Below, one piece after another: positions 17,175 through 28,258 of a DNA stretch of 64,000 nucleotides. This DNA is from Mycobacterium sp. 1081908.1 (GTDB taxonomy: Bacteria; Actinomycetota; Actinomycetes; Mycobacteriales; Mycobacteriaceae): NCBI RefSeq assembly GCF_001673535.1, contig NZ_LZLY01000056.1:1-64000 (forward strand). The letters are read 5' to 3'. A program made the position numbers and the translations under genes. Position 1 is the first letter of the stretch; each line of letters starts with the position of its first letter. The notes beneath the pieces are model-generated. The model had not been told where the DNA came from and searched no databases. It saw nothing but the letters and a program-made list of their open reading frames with translations.

Positions 17175-18002
17175 ATGAGCGCACCCACGGCGAACCGTCC
17201 TGCGTCCGGTGTCTTTTCACCCACACGCGCCCGCATCCCGCAGCGGACCCTACGCACCGACCGGTGGTGGATGTCGCCGTTGCGGATCGACCTGGGCTTC
17301 GCGGCTTTCATCATCTATGCGACGGCACGCGCGTTCCAGCAGAATTACTTCTTCGTCCCGAAGTACCACTACCTGACGCCGTTCTACTCGCCGTGCGTGA
17401 GCAAGGGTTGCGGCGAGGCCGGCGACATCTGGCCCCAGTTCCTGCCCGACGTCTGGTGGCTGCCGTATGCGGCGGTGTCGCTGCCGTTCCTGCTGCTCTT
17501 CCGGCTGACCTGTTACTACTACCGCGGCGCCTATTACCGCACGGTGTGGCAGTCGCCCAGCGCCTGCGCGGTGGCCGAGCCCCGCGTGCACTACACCGGC
17601 GAGACCAGGCTTCCCCTGATCATCCAGAACAGCCACCGGTACTTCTTCTACATCGCCGGCATTATCTCGGTGATCAACAGCTATGACGCGATCGTCGCGT
17701 TCCATTCCGACAGCGGGCCCGGTGGATTCGGCTTCGGTCTGGGCAACCTGATCCTGCTCGGCAACGTCATCATGCTGTGGATCTACACGCTGTCCTGCCA
17801 CTCGTGCCGGCACGTGACCGGCGGACGACTCAAGCACTTCTCCAAGAACCCTGTGCGGTACTGGATCTGGACCCAGGTCAGCGCCATCAACACGCGGCAC
17901 AAGCTGTTCGCGTGGATCACGTTGGGCACCCTGATGCTCACCGACTTCTACATCGCGCTGGTGGCCAGCGGCACCATCCCTGACCTGAGATTTGTTGGCT
18001 GA
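17175..18002 (+). CDS. sdhC: Succinate dehydrogenase (Sdh1) membrane anchor subunit
   Basis: A 275-residue membrane protein with five hydrophobic segments (about residues 36-56, 95-117, 155-175, 183-205 and 240-262). This is the single-subunit anchor layout known from Bacillus and Wolinella. Several histidines lie at helix ends (NSHRYFF, SCHSCRH, TRHKLF) and may bind haem. It carries electrons from the SdhB clusters to menaquinone. ATG 17175 has GAGGAA upstream. Corresponds to Rv0249c. The gap to sdhA is 42 bases. Confidence 0.9.
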   Translation: MSAPTANRPASGVFSPTRARIPQRTLRTDRWWMSPLRIDLGFAAFIIYATARAFQQNYFFVPKYHYLTPFYSPCVSKGCGEAGDIWPQFLPDVWWLPYAAVSLPFLLLFRLTCYYYRGAYYRTVWQSPSACAVAEPRVHYTGETRLPLIIQNSHRYFFYIAGIISVINSYDAIVAFHSDSGPGGFGFGLGNLILLGNVIMLWIYTLSCHSCRHVTGGRLKHFSKNPVRYWIWTQVSAINTRHKLFAWITLGTLMLTDFYIALVASGTIPDLRFVG

Positions 18003-18044
18003 CAAGCCATTTCGCCGACTATAGAGAGAACTGAGCGAGGTTTC

Positions 18045-19961
18045 ATGGTTGAGGTCGAGCGGCATGCCTACGACGTTGTCGTCATCGGCGCCGGCGGCGC
18101 GGGATTGCGTGCGGTCATCGAGGCGCGTGAGCGCGGCCTGAAGGTCGCGGTGGTGTGCAAGTCCCTGTTCGGCAAGGCCCACACGGTGATGGCCGAGGGC
18201 GGGTGCGCGGCATCCATGGGCAACACCAACCCCAAGGACAACTGGAAGACCCATTTCGGCGACACGATGCGCGGTGGGAAGTTCCTCAACAACTGGCGGA
18301 TGGCCGAGCTGCACGCCAAGGAGGCCCCGGACCGCGTCTGGGAGCTGGAAACCTACGGCGCCCTGTTCGATCGCCTCAAGGACGGCAAGATCAGCCAGCG
18401 CAACTTCGGCGGGCACACCTACCCGCGGCTGGCGCACGTCGGTGACCGCACCGGCCTGGAGCTGATCCGCACCATGCAGCAGAAGATCGTTTCGCTGCAG
18501 CAGGAGGACTTCGCCGAACTCGGCGACTACGAGGCGCGCATCCGGGTGTTCGCCGAGTGCACCATCACCGAACTGATCAAGGACGGCGACGCGATCGCCG
18601 GGGCGTTCGGCTACTGGCGCGAGAGCGGCAACTTCGTCCTGTTCGAGGCGCCGGCCGTGGTGCTGGCCACCGGCGGGATCGGCAAGTCGTTCAAGGTCAC
18701 CTCGAACTCCTGGGAGTACACCGGGGACGGGCACGCGCTGGCCCTGCGGGCGGGCGCGTCGCTGATCAACATGGAGTTCGTGCAGTTCCACCCGACCGGC
18801 ATGGTGTGGCCGCCGAGCGTGAAGGGGATCCTGGTCACCGAGGGTGTCCGCGGTGACGGCGGGGTGCTGAAGAACTCCGACGACAAGCGCTTCATGTTCG
18901 ACTACATCCCGCCGGTGTTCAAGGGCCAGTACGCCGAAACCGCGCAAGAGGCCGACCAGTGGCTCAAGGACAACGACTCGGCCCGTCGCACCCCGGACCT
19001 GCTGCCGCGCGACGAGGTCGCGCGCGCGATCAACTCGGAGGTCAAGGCCGGCCGGGGCACCCCGCACGGCGGGGTGTATCTCGACATCGCCTCGCGCCTG
19101 ACGCCGGAAGAGATCAAGCGGCGGCTGCCGTCGATGTACCACCAGTTCAAGGAGCTGGCCGGGGTCGACATCACAAAGGAGCCAATGGAAGTCGGGCCCA
19201 CCTGCCACTACGTGATGGGCGGCGTGGAGGTCGACGCCGACACCGGCGCGGCGACCGTCCCCGGCCTGTTCGCCGCCGGCGAGTGCTCGGGCGGCATGCA
19301 CGGCTCCAACCGGCTGGGCGGCAACTCGCTGTCGGACCTGCTGGTGTTCGGCCGGCGCGCCGGCCTCGGGGCCGCCGATTACGTGCGCGCGCTGAGCAGC
19401 CGCCCGGCGGTCGCCGAGGATGCCGTCGAGACGGCGGCCAAGCGCGCGCTCGCGCCCTTCGAGGGACCGACGAACGGCGCCGCGGCCGAGAACCCCTACA
19501 CCCTGCAGTTGGAACTGCAGCAGTCGATGAACGACCTGGTGGGCATCATCCGCAAGTCGGAGGAGATCTCCGAGGCGCTCGGCCGGCTCGACAAACTGCG
19601 CGAGCGGTTCAAGAACGTCCACGTGGAGGGGCAGCGGCGGTACAACCCCGGCTGGAACCTGGCCATCGACCTGCGCAACATGTTGCTGGTCAGCGAATGC
19701 GTGGCCAAGGCCGCACTGGAGCGCACCGAGAGCCGCGGCGGACACACCCGCGACGATCACCCGTCGATGGACTCGTCCTGGCGCAAGGTGCTGCTGGTCT
19801 GCCGCGCGTCCGGCGGCGACGAGGTGATCCCCGACATCAGCATCACGCGCGAGGAGCAGGTGCCGATGCGGCCCGATCTGCTGGAGCTCTTCGAGATCTC
19901 CGAGCTGGAGAAGTACTACACCGACGGAGAACTGGCCGACCACCCAGGACGGAGAGGTTAA
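18045..19961 (+). CDS. sdhA: Succinate dehydrogenase (Sdh1) flavoprotein subunit
   Basis: Oxidises succinate to fumarate with covalently bound FAD; 638 residues. The Rossmann motif DVVVIGAGGAGLRAVIEA starts at about residue 9, and the FAD-linking histidine lies in KAHTVMAEGG (His about 46). Substrate-binding segments are FVQFHPTGM (about 245), TEGVRGDGG, and HGSNRLGGNSLSDLLVFG near 420. Corresponds to Rv0248c. The stop TAA shares a base with the sdhB ATG (TAATG), so the two are translationally coupled. The long open frame on the opposite strand here is a GC-rich shadow. Confidence 0.95.
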   Translation: MVEVERHAYDVVVIGAGGAGLRAVIEARERGLKVAVVCKSLFGKAHTVMAEGGCAASMGNTNPKDNWKTHFGDTMRGGKFLNNWRMAELHAKEAPDRVWELETYGALFDRLKDGKISQRNFGGHTYPRLAHVGDRTGLELIRTMQQKIVSLQQEDFAELGDYEARIRVFAECTITELIKDGDAIAGAFGYWRESGNFVLFEAPAVVLATGGIGKSFKVTSNSWEYTGDGHALALRAGASLINMEFVQFHPTGMVWPPSVKGILVTEGVRGDGGVLKNSDDKRFMFDYIPPVFKGQYAETAQEADQWLKDNDSARRTPDLLPRDEVARAINSEVKAGRGTPHGGVYLDIASRLTPEEIKRRLPSMYHQFKELAGVDITKEPMEVGPTCHYVMGGVEVDADTGAATVPGLFAAGECSGGMHGSNRLGGNSLSDLLVFGRRAGLGAADYVRALSSRPAVAEDAVETAAKRALAPFEGPTNGAAAENPYTLQLELQQSMNDLVGIIRKSEEISEALGRLDKLRERFKNVHVEGQRRYNPGWNLAIDLRNMLLVSECVAKAALERTESRGGHTRDDHPSMDSSWRKVLLVCRASGGDEVIPDISITREEQVPMRPDLLELFEISELEKYYTDGELADHPGRRG

Positions 19962-20707
19962 TGACCTACAACGCGACCATGCGGGTGTGGCGCGGCGACG
20001 AGGACGGCGGCGCGCTGGAGGACTTCACGGTTGAGGTCAACGAGGGCGAGGTGGTGCTCGACATCATCCATCGCCTGCAGCAGACCCAGACGCCCGACCT
20101 TGCCGTCCGGTGGAACTGCAAGGCCGGCAAGTGCGGGTCGTGCTCGGCGGAGATCAACGGCTACCCCCGCCTGATGTGCATGACCCGGATGTCGACGTTC
20201 GCCGAGGACGAGGTCGTGACCGTCACGCCGCTGCGCACGTTCCCGGTGATTCGCGACCTGGTCACCGACGTCTCGTTCAACTACGAAAAGGCCCGCGAGA
20301 TACCGTCTTTCGCGCCGCCCAAGGACCTGCAGCCCGGCGAGTACCGGATGGCCCAGGTCGACGTGCAGCGCTCGCAGGAGTTCCGCAAGTGCATCGAGTG
20401 CTTCTTGTGCCAGACCGTCTGCCACGTGGTCCGCGACCACGAGGAGAACAAGAAGGCGTTCGCCGGGCCGCGCTACCTGATGCGCATCGCCGAGCTGGAG
20501 ATGCACCCGCTGGACACGCTGGACCGGCGCAACCAGGCGCAGGAAGAGCACGGGCTGGGCTACTGCAACATCACCAAGTGCTGCACCGAGGTGTGCCCGG
20601 AGAACATCAAGATCACCGACAACGCGCTGATCCCGATGAAAGAGCGGGTCGCCGACCGCAAATACGACCCCGTGGTTTGGCTGGGTAACAAGCTCTTCCG
20701 CCGCTAG
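19961..20707 (+). CDS. sdhB: Succinate dehydrogenase (Sdh1) iron-sulphur subunit
   Basis: A 248-residue electron-transfer subunit. The plant-type [2Fe-2S] site is CKAGKCGSC with a further Cys in RLMC (about residues 53-74). The C-terminal part carries two cysteine groups, CIECFLCQTVCHVV (about 145) and CNITKCCTEVCPENI (about 204), which should hold the [4Fe-4S] and [3Fe-4S] clusters. Corresponds to Rv0247c. Last gene of the operon; it converges on the flavin reductase with 10 bases between. Confidence 0.94.
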   Translation: MTYNATMRVWRGDEDGGALEDFTVEVNEGEVVLDIIHRLQQTQTPDLAVRWNCKAGKCGSCSAEINGYPRLMCMTRMSTFAEDEVVTVTPLRTFPVIRDLVTDVSFNYEKAREIPSFAPPKDLQPGEYRMAQVDVQRSQEFRKCIECFLCQTVCHVVRDHEENKKAFAGPRYLMRIAELEMHPLDTLDRRNQAQEEHGLGYCNITKCCTEVCPENIKITDNALIPMKERVADRKYDPVVWLGNKLFRR

Positions 20708-20717
20708 GCGAGGCGCC

Positions 20718-22252
<1,535 letters not shown>

Positions 22253-22295
22253 TGCTCAATCATCTCCGCAGGTCAGGCGCGAAAAGGTGGACTCC

Positions 22296-22307
22296 CCAAC
22301 CGGTTGG
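22296..22307. promoter_or_regulatory. Palindrome upstream of oxygenase gene
   Basis: CCAACCGGTTGG is a perfect 12-base palindrome, followed by TTAGTTAG. It lies 44 bases upstream of the oxygenase start, in the divergent region shared with fadE5. It may be an operator for the oxygenase-reductase pair. Confidence 0.35.
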
Positions 22308-22376
22308 TTAGTTAGACGGTGGAATCTAGCTCACACTCGCTTGCTTCGCCGACAATAACGGTTATATTTTAGGGCA

Positions 22377-22392
22377 GTTACTGGTGGGTAAC
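22377..22392. promoter_or_regulatory. Candidate operator GTTAC-N6-GTAAC upstream of fadE5
   Basis: A dyad GTTAC (22377-22381) and GTAAC (22388-22392) separated by six bases, 51 bases before the fadE5 start. The core TTAC-N6-GTAA recurs with the same spacing between fadA2 and fabG4 (25957-25972). TAGTACCCA follows it closely here and also precedes the second site. This suggests one regulator controls the whole fatty-acid set. Confidence 0.5.
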
Positions 22393-22442
22393 TTAGACCT
22401 AGTACCCAACCACAAGTGGCATTCTCAACGAGGAGGAACGTA

Positions 22443-24278
22443 GTGAGCCACTACAAGAGCAACGTCCGTGACCAGGTGTTCAACCTGTTCGAGGTTTTCG
22501 GCGTTGACAAGGCATTAGGCCAGGGCGAGTACAGCGACCTCGACGTCGACACCGCCCAGGAAATGCTGTCCGAGATCAGCCGTCTGGCCGAGGGACCGGT
22601 CGCGGAGTCGTTCGTCGAGGGCGACCGCAACCCGCCGGTCTTCGACCCCGAGACCCACTCCGTGACGCTGCCGGAATCCTTCAAGGAGTCCGTCCGCGCC
22701 GTCACCGAGGCCGGTTGGGACAAGGCGGGCATCGACGAGGCGCTCGGCGGCATGCCGATGCCGAAGGCGCTGCTGTGGGCGCTGCACGAGCACATCCTGG
22801 GCGCCAACCCCGCCGTGTGGATGTACGGCGGCGGCGCCGGGTTCGCCAACATCCTCTACCACCTCGGCACCGAGGAGCAGAAGAAGTGGGCCGTGCTGGC
22901 CGCCGAGCGCGGCTGGGGTTCGACGATGGTGCTGACCGAGCCGGACGCCGGTTCGGACGTCGGTGCCGGCCGCACCAAGGCGGTCCAGCAGGAGGACGGC
23001 TCCTGGCACATCGACGGCGTGAAGCGCTTCATCACCTCGGGTGACTCCGGCGACCTGTTCGAGAACATCTTCCACCTGGTGCTCGCCCGCCCCGAGGGCG
23101 CGGGCCCGGGCACCAAGGGGCTGTCGCTGTTCTTCGTGCCCAAGTTCCTGTTCGACTTCGAGACCGGCGAGCTGGGCGAGCGCAATGGCGTCTTCGTCAC
23201 CAACGTCGAGCACAAGATGGGCCTCAAGGTCTCGGCGACCTGTGAGCTCTCGCTCGGCCAGCACGGCGTGCCCGCCAAGGGCTGGCTCGTCGGCGAGGTG
23301 CACAACGGCATCGCGCAGATGTTCGACGTCATCGAGCAGGCCCGCATGATGGTCGGCACCAAGGCGATCGCCACGCTGTCCACGGGCTACCTCAACGCGC
23401 TCGAGTACGCCAAGTCCCGCGTGCAGGGCGCCGACATGACCCAGATGACCGACAAGACCGCGCCGCGGGTGACCATCACGCACCACCCCGACGTCCGCCG
23501 GTCGCTGATGACCCAGAAGGCCTACGCCGAGGGTCTGCGCGCGCTGTACCTGTTCACCGCGACCTACCAGGACGCGGCGGTCGCCGCGGCGCTGCACGGT
23601 GTGGACGCCGAGCTGGCCGTCAAGGTCAACGACCTGATGCTGCCGGTCGTCAAGGGTGTGGGCTCCGAGCAGGCGTACGCCAAGCTCACCGAGAGCCTGC
23701 AAACCTTGGGCGGGTCCGGCTTCCTGCAGGACTACCCGATCGAGCAGTACATCCGTGACGCGAAGATCGACTCGCTCTACGAGGGCACCACGGCCATCCA
23801 GGCGCAGGACTTCTTCTTCCGCAAGATCGTCCGCGACAAGGGTGTGGCGCTGGCCCACGTGTCCGGGGAGATCCAGAAGTTCGTCGACAGCGAGTCCGGC
23901 AACGGGCGGCTCAAGACCGAGCGCGAGCTGCTCGGCAAGGCGCTGACCGACGTGCAGGCCATGGCGGCCACCCTGACCGGCTACCTGATGGCCGCGCAGG
24001 AGGACGTCACCAGCCTCTACAAGGTGGGCCTGGGCTCGGTGCGCTTCCTGATGAGCGTCGGCGACCTGGTCATCGGCTGGTTGCTGCAGCGTCAGGCCGC
24101 GGTTGCGGTGGCGGCGCTGGACGCCGGCGCCACCGGCGCCGAGCGGTCCTTCTACGAGGGCAAAATCGCGGTGGCATCGTTCTTCGCGAAGAACTTCCTG
24201 CCCCTGCTGGCCAGCACCCGCGAGGTCATCGAGACGCTGGACAACGACATCATGGAGCTCGACGAGGCGGCGTTCTAG
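22443..24278 (+). CDS. fadE5: Acyl-CoA dehydrogenase FadE5
   Basis: FAD-dependent alpha,beta-dehydrogenation of acyl-CoA; 611 residues, the long ACAD type. Visible are the FAD-contact motif [16 protein letters not shown] near residue 160, RFITSGD near 195, and the catalytic base region [14 protein letters not shown] near 440, with Glu in place. A C-terminal extension of about 150 residues is typical of this subtype. GTG start with a strong GAGGAGGAA site. Orthologous to Rv0244c. It is followed by a strong terminator. Confidence 0.94.
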   Translation: MSHYKSNVRDQVFNLFEVFGVDKALGQGEYSDLDVDTAQEMLSEISRLAEGPVAESFVEGDRNPPVFDPETHSVTLPESFKESVRAVTEAGWDKAGIDEALGGMPMPKALLWALHEHILGANPAVWMYGGGAGFANILYHLGTEEQKKWAVLAAERGWGSTMVLTEPDAGSDVGAGRTKAVQQEDGSWHIDGVKRFITSGDSGDLFENIFHLVLARPEGAGPGTKGLSLFFVPKFLFDFETGELGERNGVFVTNVEHKMGLKVSATCELSLGQHGVPAKGWLVGEVHNGIAQMFDVIEQARMMVGTKAIATLSTGYLNALEYAKSRVQGADMTQMTDKTAPRVTITHHPDVRRSLMTQKAYAEGLRALYLFTATYQDAAVAAALHGVDAELAVKVNDLMLPVVKGVGSEQAYAKLTESLQTLGGSGFLQDYPIEQYIRDAKIDSLYEGTTAIQAQDFFFRKIVRDKGVALAHVSGEIQKFVDSESGNGRLKTERELLGKALTDVQAMAATLTGYLMAAQEDVTSLYKVGLGSVRFLMSVGDLVIGWLLQRQAAVAVAALDAGATGAERSFYEGKIAVASFFAKNFLPLLASTREVIETLDNDIMELDEAAF

Positions 24279-24298
24279 GCCCGCCTGGCTGAACGAAC

Positions 24299-24340
24299 AA
24301 GGTCCCCCGCTTCCACGTTGAAGCGGGGGACCTTGGGTTT
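24299..24340 (+). terminator. Rho-independent terminator of fadE5
   Basis: A perfect 14-base stem, AAGGTCCCCCGCTT (24299-24312) with AAGCGGGGGACCTT (24321-24334), around an 8-base loop and followed by GGGTTTTT. It is placed 20 bases after the fadE5 stop. Confidence 0.88.
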
Positions 24341-24356
24341 TTGGGCGGGACAAGCA

Positions 24357-24400
24357 AAAAAGACCGCCGCTGGATCCCCTCACTCCAGCGGCGGCCCTTT
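24357..24400 (-). terminator. Second hairpin, terminator of fadA2 on minus strand
   Basis: An 11-base stem, CCGCCGCTGGA (24364-24374) with TCCAGCGGCGG (24384-24394). Read on the minus strand it is followed by TCTTTTTT, ideal for ending fadA2. On the plus strand it is followed by CCCTTTT, so it may back up the fadE5 terminator. Confidence 0.78.
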
Positions 24401-24572
24401 TCGCCCCCCCGTGCGCGACCGGCGGTCGATTCCAGGGATGCCCCGTATTGCCGTCGGGGTCGGGGGGTCAGACCACAACACGGGGCTATCCGGACGTTCG
24501 GATACCCAAGAGCCCCGGTTCGTAACCGACTGTGACCGAAATCATTCGCGCCCCGATGTTCGGGGCCCGCGG
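24401..24572. other. Intergenic space between fadE5 and fadA2 ends
   Basis: Non-coding between the terminators and the fadA2 stop. It contains one more small dyad, ATCCG (24488-24492) with CGGAT (24499-24503), flanked by GGGGCT and AGCCCC. Nothing else is recognisable. Confidence 0.4.
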
Positions 24573-25886
24573 TCAGGCCTCCAGGATCGCGGCCACACCC
24601 TGGCCGCCGGCGGCGCAGATGGAGATCAGCGCCCGAAGGGTCCCGCCGCCCTTCTGCTCGGCCTTCTTCTCGGCCAGCTGCTTGGCGGCCTGCGCCAGGA
24701 TCCGCCCGCCGGTGGCCGCGAACGGATGGCCGGCGGCCAACGACGACCCGTTCACGTTGAGCTTGGATCGATCGATCGACCCGAGCGCGGCGTCGAGCCC
24801 CAGCCGCTCCTTGCAGTACTCCTCGGATTCCCACGCCTGCAGGTGCGCCAGCACCACCGACGCGAACGCCTCGTGGATCTCGTAGAAATCGAAGTCCTGC
24901 AGGCTCAGGCCGTTCCTGGCCAGCAGGCGGGGCACCGCGTACGTCGGCGCCATCAGCAGCCCGTCGCGCCCGTTGACGTAGTCCACCGCGGCGGTCTCCG
25001 CGTCCACCAGGTAGGCCAGCGGGGTCAGCGAGCGGGCAGCCGCCCACTCCTCGCTGGCCAGCAGCGCGACCGACGCGCCGTCGGTCAGCGGGGTGGAGTT
25101 GCCGGCCGTCATCGTCGCGTCGCCGTTCTTCACCCCGAAGACGGGGCGCAGCGTCGCCAGCTTCTCGGTGCTGGCGTTGGCGCGCAGGTTGTCGTCCCGG
25201 TAGAGCCCGAGGAACGGCGTGACGAGGTCGTCGAAGAAGCCCCGGTCGTAGGCGGCGGCCATGTTGCGGTGGCTGGCGACGGCCAGCGCGTCCTGGTCGA
25301 CGCGTTTGATGCCCATCTGCTTGGTGGTGATGGCGGCGTGCTCGCCCATCGACAACCCGGTGCGCGGCTCGCTGTTGGCGGGGATCTCGATCCCCAGCGT
25401 GGCGGGCAGCGTGCCCACCAGCTTGAGCCGTTGCAGGTTCGACTTGGATCGGCGCAGCTTGAGCAGCTGACGGCGCAGGTTGTCGCCCAGGCCGATCGGC
25501 GGGTCGGAGGTGGTGTCCACCCCGCCGGCGGCGGCCACCTCGTAGCGCCCGGAGGCGACGCCGTCGGCCGCGGCGATCGCGGCCTGCAGCCCCGTCCCGC
25601 ACGCCTGCTGAACGTCGAACGCTGGCGTGTACGACGACAGCTCGGAGCCCAGCACGCATTCGCGGGTCAGGTTGAAGTCGCGGCTGTGCTTGAGCACGGC
25701 GCCGCCGACGACCACGCCCAGCCGCTCGCCGCCCAGCCCGAACCGGTCCACCAGCCCGTCCAGGGCGGCGGTGAACATGTCCTGGTTGGACGCCTCGGCG
25801 TACGCGCCGTCCGACCTCGCGAACGGGATGCGATTGCCGCCCAGTACCGCGACAGGTCGCCTGGTCTTAGAACTCGCAGGGGCCAC
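24573..25886 (-). CDS. fadA2: Acetyl-CoA acetyltransferase / 3-ketoacyl-CoA thiolase FadA2
   Basis: A 437-residue thiolase. The nucleophilic cysteine is in [13 protein letters not shown] near residue 96; HEAFA near 345 and [17 protein letters not shown] near 385 supply the catalytic histidines; the second cysteine is in CAAGGQG near the end. Cleaves 3-ketoacyl-CoA or condenses acyl-CoA units. Orthologous to Rv0243c. Divergent from fabG4; the 150-base gap holds the second copy of the TTAC-N6-GTAA palindrome. Confidence 0.93.
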   Translation of the reverse strand: MAPASSKTRRPVAVLGGNRIPFARSDGAYAEASNQDMFTAALDGLVDRFGLGGERLGVVVGGAVLKHSRDFNLTRECVLGSELSSYTPAFDVQQACGTGLQAAIAAADGVASGRYEVAAAGGVDTTSDPPIGLGDNLRRQLLKLRRSKSNLQRLKLVGTLPATLGIEIPANSEPRTGLSMGEHAAITTKQMGIKRVDQDALAVASHRNMAAAYDRGFFDDLVTPFLGLYRDDNLRANASTEKLATLRPVFGVKNGDATMTAGNSTPLTDGASVALLASEEWAAARSLTPLAYLVDAETAAVDYVNGRDGLLMAPTYAVPRLLARNGLSLQDFDFYEIHEAFASVVLAHLQAWESEEYCKERLGLDAALGSIDRSKLNVNGSSLAAGHPFAATGGRILAQAAKQLAEKKAEQKGGGTLRALISICAAGGQGVAAILEA

Positions 25887-25956
25887 TTTTCTCTCCGTGC
25901 ATCTCCGGGTACATCACTTTTTGAACCGGCCGTTGTTCGCCATAGTACCCACTGTT

Positions 25957-25972
25957 CTTACTCTGAAGTAAG
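25957..25972. promoter_or_regulatory. Candidate operator CTTAC-N6-GTAAG between fadA2 and fabG4
   Basis: CTTAC (25957-25961), six bases, GTAAG (25968-25972). It has the same core and spacing as the site upstream of fadE5. TAGTACCCAC lies just before it (25943-25952), as a similar TAGTACCCAA lies near the fadE5 site. It lies 71 bases from the fadA2 start and 65 from fabG4, suited to control both. Confidence 0.5.
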
Positions 25973-26036
25973 TTCGTCCCGATACGGTTGGCCGATAACG
26001 GGCACTCCCCAACCGAACGACATGGAAGGCAGCTCA

Positions 26037-27413
26037 GTGGCTCCAAAAGGCTCGTCCGATCTGTTCTCGCAGGTGGTCAACTCCGGCCCCGGATCGTTTC
26101 TGGCAAAGCAACTCGGCATTCCGCAGCCCGAGACGCTTCGCCGGTACCGCCCCGGCGAGCCGCCGCTGGCCGGGTCCCTGCTGATCGGGGGTCCCCAAGA
26201 CCAGCCGGGCAGGGTGGCCGAGCCGCTGCGCGCGGCCCTGCACTCCGACTACGACGTGGTGGGCGCCAACCTGGGCGGCCGCTGGGCCGACAAGTTCGCC
26301 GGGCTGGTGTTCGACGCCACCGGCATCACCACGCCGGCCGGGCTCAAGTGCCTCTACGAGTTCTTCACCCCGGTGCTGCGCAACCTGGGCCACAACGCGC
26401 GCGTCGTGGTCGTCGGAACCACGCCCGACGCGGCCGCCGGCACCGACGAGCGCATCGCGCAGCGCGCGCTGGAGGGCTTCACCCGGTCGCTGGGCAAGGA
26501 GCTGCGCAACGGGTCCACCGCGCAGCTGGTGTACCTGTCGCCGCACGCCAAACCCGCCGCCACCGGCCTGGAATCCACGATGCGGTTCATCCTGTCCGGC
26601 AAGTCCGCCTACGTCGACGGCCAGGTCTTCTACGTCGGCGAAGCCGACTCCACCCCGCCGGCCGACTGGGAACGGCCGCTGGACGGCAAGGTCGCGATCG
26701 TGACCGGCGCCGCCCGCGGCATCGGCGCCTGCATCGCCGAGGTGTTCGCCCGCGACGGCGCCCGCGTCGTCGCCATCGACGTCGAGTCGGCCGCCGAAAC
26801 CCTGGCCGAGACCGCCAGCCGGGTCGGCGGCACCCCGTTGTGGCTGGACGTGACGGCCGACGATGCCGTCGACAAGATCACCGAGCACCTGCACGACCAC
26901 TACTCCGGACACGCCGACGTCCTGGTCAACAACGCCGGCATCACCCGCGACAAGCTGCTGGCCAACATGGACGACGCGCGCTGGGACGCCGTGCTGGCCG
27001 TCAATCTGCTTGCCCCGCAACGGCTTACCGAAGGCCTGATCGGCAACGGCAGCATCGGGGACGGGGGCCGGGTGATCGGCCTGTCGTCGATGGCCGGCAT
27101 CGCGGGCAACCGCGGGCAGACCAACTACGCCACCACCAAGGCCGGCATGATCGGCCTCACCCAGGCGCTGGCCCCGGGACTCTACGAGAAGGGCATCACG
27201 ATCAACGCGGTCGCGCCGGGCTTCATCGAAACCCAGATGACCGCGGCGATCCCGCTGGCCACCCGCGAGGTCGGCCGCCGGATGAACTCGCTGCTGCAGG
27301 GCGGGCAGCCCGTCGACGTCGCCGAGACGATCGCCTACTTCGCCAGCCCGGCGTCAAACGCGGTGACCGGCAACGTCATTCGGGTCTGTGGCCAGGCGAT
27401 GTTGGGGGCATGA
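26037..27413 (+). CDS. fabG4: 3-oxoacyl-ACP/CoA reductase FabG4 (HMwFabG type)
   Basis: NAD(H)-dependent reductase of the short-chain dehydrogenase family; 458 residues. The N-terminal 200 residues form the extra domain of the high-molecular-weight FabG type. The C-terminal part is the catalytic [13 protein letters not shown] near 225, NNAGITRDK near 300, and the Ser-Tyr-Lys set in [19 protein letters not shown] near 345-365. The start is GTG 26037 (product begins [10 protein letters not shown]), with GGAAGG upstream and matching Rv0242c. The frame stays open for 570 codons upstream but crosses the divergent fadA2 and is not coding. It overlaps htdX by four bases. Confidence 0.93.
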   Translation: MAPKGSSDLFSQVVNSGPGSFLAKQLGIPQPETLRRYRPGEPPLAGSLLIGGPQDQPGRVAEPLRAALHSDYDVVGANLGGRWADKFAGLVFDATGITTPAGLKCLYEFFTPVLRNLGHNARVVVVGTTPDAAAGTDERIAQRALEGFTRSLGKELRNGSTAQLVYLSPHAKPAATGLESTMRFILSGKSAYVDGQVFYVGEADSTPPADWERPLDGKVAIVTGAARGIGACIAEVFARDGARVVAIDVESAAETLAETASRVGGTPLWLDVTADDAVDKITEHLHDHYSGHADVLVNNAGITRDKLLANMDDARWDAVLAVNLLAPQRLTEGLIGNGSIGDGGRVIGLSSMAGIAGNRGQTNYATTKAGMIGLTQALAPGLYEKGITINAVAPGFIETQMTAAIPLATREVGRRMNSLLQGGQPVDVAETIAYFASPASNAVTGNVIRVCGQAMLGA

Positions 27414-28258
27414 TGAATCAGCCGAGCGGTTTGCGAAACATGCTGCGCGCGGCGGCCGGGGCGCTGCCGCTGCTACCCCGCTCCGACCAATTGCCCAGCC
27501 GCACGGTGACGGTCGACGAACTGCCGATCGACCAGACCAACGTCGCCGAGTACGCGGGCGTCACCGGCCTGCGCTACGGCAACCACGTGCCGCTGACCTA
27601 CCCCTTCGCGTTGACCTTTCCCGCCATGATGTCGCTGGTTACCGGCTTCGACTTTCCCTTTGCCGCAATGGGATCGGTGCACACCGAAAACCGCATCACC
27701 CAGTACCGCCCGATCGCGGTGACCGACACGGTCGGCGTGCGGGTGCACGCGGAGAACCTGCGCGAACACCGCAAGGGCCTGCTGGTGGATCTGGTGACCG
27801 ACGTCAGCGTGGGCAACGACGTCGCGTGGCACCAGGTGACCACCTTCCTGCACCAGCAACGCACCAGCCTGTCCGACGAGCCCAAACCGCCGCCGCAGAA
27901 GCAGCCGAAACTGCCCCCGCCGAGCACCGTGCTGCGGATCAGCCCCGGCCAGATCCGCCGCTACGCCGCCGTCGGCGGCGACCACAACCCGATCCACACC
28001 AACCCGATCGCCGCCAAATTGTTCGGCTTCCCGAGCGTCATCGCGCACGGGATGTTCAGCGCCGCAGCGGTTTTGGCGAACATCGAGGCCCGGATTCCCG
28101 ACGCGGCGCAGTACGCGGTGCGGTTCGGCAAGCCGCTGGTGCTGCCCGGCACGGCGGGGCTGTACATCGATCAGGGCGACGACGGCGGCTGGGATCTTTC
28201 GCTGCGCAACGTCGCGAAGGGATACCCCTATCTGACCGGCAGCGTGCGGGCCCTCTAG
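27410..28258 (+). CDS. htdX: 3-hydroxyacyl-thioester dehydratase HtdX
   Basis: A 282-residue double hot-dog hydratase 2 protein. The catalytic segment is [21 protein letters not shown] near residue 185, with the Asp/His pair, followed by the hydratase-2 loop [13 protein letters not shown]. Dehydrates (R)-3-hydroxyacyl thioesters and so works in one pathway with FabG4, FadA2 and FadE5. Orthologous to Rv0241c. Its ATG overlaps the fabG4 stop (ATGA), and its 3' end overlaps the convergent CLC gene by four bases. Confidence 0.92.
   Translation: MMNQPSGLRNMLRAAAGALPLLPRSDQLPSRTVTVDELPIDQTNVAEYAGVTGLRYGNHVPLTYPFALTFPAMMSLVTGFDFPFAAMGSVHTENRITQYRPIAVTDTVGVRVHAENLREHRKGLLVDLVTDVSVGNDVAWHQVTTFLHQQRTSLSDEPKPPPQKQPKLPPPSTVLRISPGQIRRYAAVGGDHNPIHTNPIAAKLFGFPSVIAHGMFSAAAVLANIEARIPDAAQYAVRFGKPLVLPGTAGLYIDQGDDGGWDLSLRNVAKGYPYLTGSVRAL

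Noticed and set aside
17250-19943. 897-codon open frame on the minus strand opposite sdhC-sdhA
   Set aside because: A GC-rich shadow frame; the plus strand carries complete, well-conserved sdh genes with active-site motifs.
24318-26036. 570-codon open extension in frame upstream of fabG4
   Set aside because: It covers terminators and the opposite strand of fadA2, reads as Arg/Gly/His-rich shadow sequence, and FabG4 has a good start with ribosome binding site at 26037.
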